Source of the DNA: JAFGPJ01 sp964439135
GTDB taxonomy: Bacteria; Planctomycetota; Phycisphaerae; Sedimentisphaerales; Anaerobacaceae
DNA length: 10,096 nt
Assembly: GCA_964439135.1 (NCBI GenBank)
Contig: CAYTNN010000164.1
Location: 1-10,096 of the forward strand
Direction of reading: 5' to 3'
Shown: in pieces, positions 6,701 to 10,096 of the stretch
Numbering within the stretch: position 1 is the stretch's first letter
How the letters are laid out: the number at the start of each line of letters is the position of its first letter
The notes under the pieces: generated by a model
What the model was told of the DNA's origin: nothing
The model's database searches: none
The model's input: only the letters and a program-made list of their open reading frames with translations
Program-made: the position numbers and the translations under genes

Positions 6701-8380
6701 TGGTCTATCAAGTGTAAAGACCTCCTAACAGGCGAGCTTGATGAAGAATTTCCTGGCGGTGGAATCAACACACAACCCAAGATCGACGGCGATATCGTCG
6801 TGTGGGCCGCAGGTCCTTTCTCTTCGGCTTTCCGCGGCCCGGAATGTATCGGCATCTACGCCAAAAACATCGCTACCGGAGAAGATTTCATCTTAAGACA
6901 ATACAGCAACACTCAATCCTACAGCCACCCGGCGGTTTCAGGCAATAAAGTAGTCTGGCTGGAACATCTCGGCATAAACAAGAACGTAGAAAGCGAATGG
7001 AGGAATACGCCCTACAGTATATGCGGTGCCGATATCACCGCCAGGCCGGTTTATTTCACTATAGCCGAACATGTAGGCAGACGCGATCCCTACCCTTACG
7101 AAGGAGGCTACGGCGAAGATTTCGACGACGTCATAGATATTTCCGGGAACATTGTCGTATACGAAGCCGAAGGCAATATTTACGGCGCCGATATTTCGAA
7201 TATACATGACGTCAAAGTCTTTACTATATGCAATGATTCCGCTCGTCAGTACGACCCTGCAATCTCCGGCAACATCGTCGTCTGGACGGATGAGCGAAAC
7301 GACAGAGGAGATATTTACGGGGCCGACATCTCCGATACCGGAAATATCAAGGAGTTGGTAATAGCCAGGGCCAGCGGCAGCCAGCAGCAGCCGGATATCG
7401 ACGGTTGTCTGATTGTATATATCGATGCTGGAAGATCTTACTACGGTCAGGTCAGAGTCTGCTGCCTTACCAAACAATATAGCTTAATGTATTTAGCACT
7501 TACCGACTATCACTCTGGGACAGGCCCGGCAATAAACGCCGATACAATCGTATGGCAAAACAGCAATTACGGCGAGATTGAGGGCATCTCGCTGGAGTTC
7601 GCATACTCGGGCTTCGACGGCTCGGTTCAGAATTTGAATACGGGTAAATACTATGACTTTATCCAGCACGCCATCGCGGCCGGCCAGGCAGGCGATACGA
7701 TTATTGCCGGCGAGGGAATCTATCACGAAAGCATAAATTTCAAAGGCAAAAAGCTGACGGTCAGCTCGGCAAATCCCGATGACCCGGCAGTCGTGGCGGC
7801 CACGGTTATTAACGGCAGCGGTCGAGTAGCAACATTCTCAGGCGGCGAAGACGCCAACAGCATCCTCAGCGGCTTTACCATAACCGGAGGCAGCAATGGC
7901 ATCTACTGCACCGAAGGTAACCCGGTAATCGCCAACTGCACAATTACCGGTAATATTAACGCCGGCATAAAGTTATACAGCAACGGCAGTCCGNNNNNNN
8001 NNNNNNNNNNNNNNNNNNNNNNNNNNNNNNNNNNNNNNNNNNNNNNNNNNNNNNNNNNNNNNNNNNNNNNNNNNNNNNNNNNNNNNNNNNNNNAGGGCTC
8101 GTGGCCGGGGCTCGGCAATATCGACGCCGACCCGCAATTCGTCTCGCTCTGTTTGCTCAGTTCCAACAGCACGTACATCGGAGACTATCATTTGAAATCT
8201 CAGGCCGGCAGGTGGGATCCGGGCAGCCAAACATGGCTGCAGGACAACGTCACCAGTCCCTGTATCGATAAAGGCGATCCGGCTTCTCCCGTCGGTGATG
8301 AGCCGGCTCCGAACGGCAGCATTATCAATATGGGCGCTTATGGCGGCACGACGCAGGCAAGTATGACATTTAGCGATTGA
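3746..8380 (+). CDS. Giant secreted mosaic protein: beta-helix, PKD-like domains, beta-sandwich, beta-propeller, beta-helix
   Basis: This is a predicted exported surface or extracellular protein of nominally 1,544 residues. A Sec signal peptide covers residues 1-21 (MKRAILLSLALLSIATTLAQA). A right-handed parallel beta-helix follows (about 22-383), with ATIQQAIDSSNDGDVVIVE, FTITGG and repeated GGGI turns. PKD-like domains lie at about 384-473 and 474-562. A beta-sandwich occupies about 565-760 (GPFSIGFDFNFYG, YVQSNGVISF). Two more PKD-like domains lie at 763-853 and 855-945. A seven-repeat propeller-like region spans about 949-1285, with strands such as SGNIVVWTD and YGADIS. A second beta-helix runs from about 1287 to the end and repeats the wording of the first. 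Residues 1417-1450 are unknown because of an assembly gap, so true length and frame across it are not proven. I see no sorting signal, dockerin or membrane anchor at the C-terminus (TTQASMTFSD). The domains suggest carbohydrate or surface binding, but no catalytic residues are recognised. Type of protein is secure, role is not. Confidence 0.9.
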   Translation: MKRAILLSLALLSIATTLAQAETRLVPAMYATIQQAIDSSNDGDVVIVEAGTYSENINFSGKNIVVSSTDPEDPEIVAATIIDGQGRGSVVVFENEETFEAVLTGFTITGGYGTKDTTIPEENYLYWGAGVSCMNASPTIKCNVITGNNGPFDMTGDDSQQWKVSYGGGIGCMQSDAIITQNIIKDNSTYAGGGMLISTGNPKITNNLIYDNSAYIGGGVILLYGGQLINNTIVDNDVSLSQPDIGDGNVLGGNVYAVFDVELGQCLIVNNIICNAKSGGGIYSNSLGSDMIAFNNVWNNLPGNYYGTDPDMIPDGSTDRTGLDGNISIDPLFVDNFHIAAGSPCHDAGDPNYAPYLWQRDIDGEYAVMGARVDIGADEVTANARPAADAGDDQFFDTIVANVALDGTGSYDYDDDTLSYQWRQTDGSSVVIQNPDTPEPNFAPTVEDVYYFELTVFDGSFYSQPDSVMIVVGNRAPIADAGYEQACEPRREVTLDGSASYDLDEDDTLSYSWSQISGPSVEILDPNTQTPRFTPNLIGEYVFDLVVNDGAATSLPDTVTVISRIGSEPDAYGYHCINSDSFWGPKYNWTDIQETGTIITGLDYSFEEYVGPFSIGFDFNFYGSIYKSFYVQSNGVISFNAGAIPYMNEEIPAVDESNNIIAWMWTYMYPSETSKIYYQQFGSFTVIQFVDYEIGWGGFVNAEVKIYRSGKIVIQYKDFSEDADIFQYTVGIENANGTIGTQAALNDYDYLHGELAIEFSLGPPDRPVADAGPDQHVAEPQLITLDGSGSYVYDPSSFLEYEWDQLEGSAVELTDPTGMHPTFMPEAEGEYRFELVVIGEDDFSEPDEVLILVGNQPPIIDVGPNQVSPVSGRVTLDGTGSYDPDRIDELSYKWTQLEGPEVTLRNADTATPYFFCPEEGTYLFELVVTDGLVDSEPRLIEVATVTVTNNQYNLDPGFNTEEYFHYPDVSGSKVVYSVGEFDNYRWSIKCKDLLTGELDEEFPGGGINTQPKIDGDIVVWAAGPFSSAFRGPECIGIYAKNIATGEDFILRQYSNTQSYSHPAVSGNKVVWLEHLGINKNVESEWRNTPYSICGADITARPVYFTIAEHVGRRDPYPYEGGYGEDFDDVIDISGNIVVYEAEGNIYGADISNIHDVKVFTICNDSARQYDPAISGNIVVWTDERNDRGDIYGADISDTGNIKELVIARASGSQQQPDIDGCLIVYIDAGRSYYGQVRVCCLTKQYSLMYLALTDYHSGTGPAINADTIVWQNSNYGEIEGISLEFAYSGFDGSVQNLNTGKYYDFIQHAIAAGQAGDTIIAGEGIYHESINFKGKKLTVSSANPDDPAVVAATVINGSGRVATFSGGEDANSILSGFTITGGSNGIYCTEGNPVIANCTITGNINAGIKLYSNGSPXXXXXXXXXXXXXXXXXXXXXXXXXXXXXXXXXXGSWPGLGNIDADPQFVSLCLLSSNSTYIGDYHLKSQAGRWDPGSQTWLQDNVTSPCIDKGDPASPVGDEPAPNGSIINMGAYGGTTQASMTFSD
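7994..8093. other. Assembly gap of exactly 100 Ns inside the second beta-helix
   Basis: One hundred consecutive Ns interrupt the gene. A round 100 is a common placeholder for a gap of unknown size, so the real missing length may differ. The reading frame before (IKLYSNGSP) and after (GSWPGLGNIDADPQFV) is the same one and both sides look like parts of one beta-helix, which argues that they belong together. Confidence 0.97.
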
Positions 8381-8383
8381 CGG

Positions 8384-8411
8384 TTGTAGGGGCGGCCCCG
8401 TGTGGCCGCCC
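8384..8411 (+). terminator. Possible transcription end of the exoprotein gene
   Basis: The GC-rich stem GGGCGGCC/GGCCGCCC begins ten bases after the stop codon (stem from 8390). It has no T-run directly behind it, so it is not a classical intrinsic terminator. The second hairpin (8431-8452) is followed by CTACAATTTCTT, which is closer to one. The pair may reduce read-through into the next genes. Confidence 0.35.
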
Positions 8412-8458
8412 GATCATCGATAACGAATTAGGGCAACCACACAGGGTTGCCCCTACAA
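8384..8458. repeat. Twin-hairpin palindromic intergenic repeat
   Basis: Two 28-base arms (8384-8411 and 8431-8458) are imperfect inverted copies of each other, beginning TTGTAGGGGC and ending GCCCCTACAA, with a 19-base spacer. Each arm is also a hairpin of its own. GGGCGGCC (8390-8397) pairs with GGCCGCCC (8404-8411), and GGGCAACC (8431-8438) pairs with GGTTGCCC (8445-8452); both are perfect eight-base stems with six-base loops. The arms differ at GG/AA, a single C/T and CC/TT, and the changes within the stems keep both stems intact. It starts three bases after the exoprotein stop, so it may act as a terminator or mRNA stabiliser. In form it resembles dispersed REP-like or MITE-like palindromes found in many genomes. 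Confidence 0.85.
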
Positions 8459-8577
8459 TTTCTTAATCATGCATTGGCAATCTTGTCATCTCTGAGAAAG
8501 GACGTTATCATATACATTACTTAGCTATGCCATTTGCTCTGTTTCTCAAATTGAATAGCCAAAACAAGGAAATCAAG
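8459..8577. other. Short upstream region of the pseudopilin-like gene
   Basis: This 119-base stretch is non-coding. It should hold the promoter of the pseudopilin-like/transglutaminase-like pair if they are transcribed separately from the exoprotein gene. AAGGAA at 8567-8572 is a modest ribosome-binding site for the ATG at 8578. No confident -35/-10 pair was identified. Confidence 0.4.
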
Positions 8578-9126
8578 ATGCAGCGAAAGAAAGAATCTAT
8601 CACAGCAAAACTTGCTCGTCACAGCCTCTTGTCGGCCCGTCGGGCAAATTCTCACGGCGGTACGATAATCAACATCGTCACAGCTATAATTTTTTTCGGG
8701 CTTATTGCATTAGCAGTCTTATGGGTAATTAAAAACGTGGGGGAGGCTGGACAGCAATATACCGACGGCATGATAAAAACACAAAACAAAGCCTTATCTG
8801 TAACGTGCCAAATGAATCTCCGGGCAATCGGGCAGAATATACAAATATATGCCATTAGCAACGATAGTTTTCCGCCGTCACTCGAAGCTTTGATAGAATT
8901 CAGCGGAAGCACACAGCTATTTCAATGCCCGGACCCTGAGGGCGGCAAGTATGTCTATATCCCCGGCCAAAATAGCAACATGCCCTCTACTAACATTCTT
9001 GTGTACGAACCCAATCCTGTCCATGACGGCCGCTGTAACGTATTGCGACTTAACAGGCAGATTGAATTGCTCAGCCCTGAACAGGTTCAACAAGCGGTCG
9101 CCCAAACGCTGGCGAGCCTTAGATAA
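8578..9126 (+). CDS. Membrane-anchored pseudopilin-like protein
   Basis: This 182-residue protein has a basic N-terminus, one membrane segment (about residues 31-51, NIVTAIIFFGLIALAVLWVI) and an outer domain. The outer domain resembles the globular part of planctomycete pseudopilins: CQMNLRAIGQNIQIYA (77-92), FPPSLEALIEF (98-108), FQCPDPEGGKYVYIPG (115-130) and a C-terminal NVLRLNRQIELLSPEQ, where relatives often have NVLFADGHV. It is odd in lacking the normal prepilin signature: GG is followed by TIINIV, with no Glu at the fifth mature position, so cleavage and pilus assembly are doubtful. The start at 8578 is preferred over an ATG at 8527 because AAGGAA precedes it and the extra 17 residues add nothing recognisable. 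It is followed after 17 bases by a transglutaminase-like gene, probably in the same operon. The pseudopilin relation is an inference from motif wording. Confidence 0.75.
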   Translation: MQRKKESITAKLARHSLLSARRANSHGGTIINIVTAIIFFGLIALAVLWVIKNVGEAGQQYTDGMIKTQNKALSVTCQMNLRAIGQNIQIYAISNDSFPPSLEALIEFSGSTQLFQCPDPEGGKYVYIPGQNSNMPSTNILVYEPNPVHDGRCNVLRLNRQIELLSPEQVQQAVAQTLASLR

Positions 9127-9133
9127 TTTAACA

Positions 9134-9138
9134 GGGAG
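9134..9138 (+). promoter_or_regulatory. Ribosome-binding site of the transglutaminase-like gene
   Basis: GGGAG lies five bases before the ATG at 9144, in the 17-base gap behind the pseudopilin-like gene. It supports this start and the close coupling of the two genes. Confidence 0.6.
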
Positions 9139-9143
9139 TTGAA

Positions 9144-10096
9144 ATGTCGGTTTCGAGCCAAAAGCCAGGAAGACTGATTTATTACGCGACCGTTTTTCTT
9201 ATCATGTTTACAGCGATGACAAGTGCATCCGTAGCGAAGGTCGCGTGCATTCGTCTTACCAGCGAGCATGTTGCCGACATGACAGATTTAAAACGCTTCC
9301 GGCAGTTCCACCAATGGAAGGACAAAACCGGCAACGACCTTGCCATCGCAGTTTGGAAGTATTTGTGCGGCTACGAAACAGGGCTGTATCATTTCAACGA
9401 AATTCTTGAAGGCCGGGACACATTTGACGAATACGCGACGGTACGCGATCCGCTTAAGATTCTGAACGTTTATAACATGGCTTATTGCGGGATATTCGGC
9501 CCGGTCATGGACGGCATTTTCCAGGGTATCGGCTTCGAGCAGGGCCGCTCGTTTGGAGTCGAGCTTTGGAATCACTGCGCCACGGAGCTCTGGTACGATC
9601 AGGCATGGCATTACTTCGATCTGGATGTGCGAGGTATTTTAGTCGATGCCGACGGCACGGTAGCGAGCCTTGACGAAGCCAGGCGAAATCGTAGCTTATG
9701 GACTAATCCCCCGATTAAGGTTGAGCCGTTCTTTCCGAATGATGAGGACAAGAACAAGGTGTTCGAGATTTATCGTGACAGCAGGATTAATTATTATTAC
9801 CGCTGGTTCGAAGGCAGCCACACGATGGATTTTTATCTGCGCCAGGGCGAATCATTCAACCGCTTCTGGAAACCACAGGGCGGCCGGTGGAATCATCTGC
9901 CTCGATATAACAAGACCAAATGGATTAAGGACCTCATCCAGACCGAACCGGTGGGAATGAAACCAAACCACCGGGATTTCACGCGATGGAATCACGGCAA
10001 CGGCATCTTCCACTACGCACCTGATTTATCCGAAGCATCGACAGATTTCGCGGACGGGATTTACGCCGTAGATAATCTCATCCCCGGCAAAGAAGG
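9144..10096 (+). CDS. Exported transglutaminase-like protein, C-terminus beyond the window
   Basis: I translated 317 codons from the ATG at 9144, open to the window edge. The N-terminus has a hydrophobic stretch ending in small residues (about 11-31, LIYYATVFLIMFTAMTSASVA), read as a signal peptide. The core carries a transglutaminase/cysteine-protease-like Cys-His-Asp pattern: C115 in YNMAYCGIFG, a G-I-G-F-E turn near 128-132, H144 in LWNHCATELW and D159 in WHYFDLD. The 15-residue His-to-Asp spacing and the aromatic pattern around it match the HAWVEV...W..LD layout of the transglutaminase-like superfamily. The rest is rich in Trp, Tyr and Asn (FYLRQGESFNRFWKP) and I do not recognise it. Substrate is unknown; members cleave or cross-link peptides, so a role on envelope or secreted protein is only possible. 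It likely shares an operon with the preceding gene. Confidence 0.75.
   Translation, partial: MSVSSQKPGRLIYYATVFLIMFTAMTSASVAKVACIRLTSEHVADMTDLKRFRQFHQWKDKTGNDLAIAVWKYLCGYETGLYHFNEILEGRDTFDEYATVRDPLKILNVYNMAYCGIFGPVMDGIFQGIGFEQGRSFGVELWNHCATELWYDQAWHYFDLDVRGILVDADGTVASLDEARRNRSLWTNPPIKVEPFFPNDEDKNKVFEIYRDSRINYYYRWFEGSHTMDFYLRQGESFNRFWKPQGGRWNHLPRYNKTKWIKDLIQTEPVGMKPNHRDFTRWNHGNGIFHYAPDLSEASTDFADGIYAVDNLIPGKE

Noticed and set aside
6938..7477. Minus-strand open frame of 179 codons inside the exoprotein gene
   Set aside because: It lies fully antisense to the propeller repeats, has no recognisable domain and no ribosome-binding site noted; it is a by-product of the repetitive coding sequence.
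8527..8577. Upstream ATG for the pseudopilin-like gene
   Set aside because: It would add 17 unremarkable residues, and no Shine-Dalgarno precedes it. The ATG at 8578 has AAGGAA before it.

Overview
The window looks like a chromosomal piece of a Planctomycetota bacterium, most likely Phycisphaerae/Sedimentisphaerales-like and probably from a metagenome assembly. This is inferred from protein style, with no marker gene to prove it. The main clue is a giant exported protein with planctomycete-type right-handed beta-helix wording (FTITGG, GNIDADPQFV, DYHLKSQAGRWDP, NMGAYGGT near the C-terminus). A membrane-anchored pseudopilin-like protein next to it and a scaffold gap of exactly 100 Ns fit the same picture.

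Layout, left to right. (1) Positions 1-1580, minus strand: ribonuclease Y (rny), complete except for the last base of its stop codon. (2) Positions 1581-2645: an AT-rich, gene-poor divergent region of about 1.07 kb with several small hairpins and one perfect DnaA-box 9-mer. (3) Positions 2646-3395, plus strand: a family 4 [4Fe-4S] uracil-DNA glycosylase whose start is ambiguous. (4) Positions 3396-3745: an intergenic region with a possible weak terminator, a candidate promoter and a hairpin-rich leader. (5) Positions 3746-8380, plus strand: a roughly 1,544-residue secreted mosaic protein. Its order is signal peptide, beta-helix, two PKD-like domains, a beta-sandwich, two PKD-like domains, a seven-repeat beta-propeller-like region, then a second beta-helix interrupted by the gap. 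(6) Positions 8384-8458: a twin-hairpin repeat directly behind the stop codon. (7) Positions 8578-9126: a single-pass membrane protein with a pseudopilin-like outer domain. (8) Position 9144 to the right edge: an exported transglutaminase-like protein, cut by the window end.

The left half is housekeeping (RNA turnover, DNA repair). The right half is cell-envelope or extracellular. The last two genes are 17 bases apart and probably form an operon. The giant exoprotein lies upstream in the same direction but is separated from them by the twin-hairpin repeat, so shared transcription is uncertain. I see no CRISPR array, tRNA, rRNA, insertion sequence, phage gene or recognisable defence system. 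The points most worth a second look are the duplicated beta-helix modules at both ends of the exoprotein, the twin hairpins whose stems differ by compensating base changes, and the transglutaminase-like gene paired with an atypical pseudopilin-like gene.
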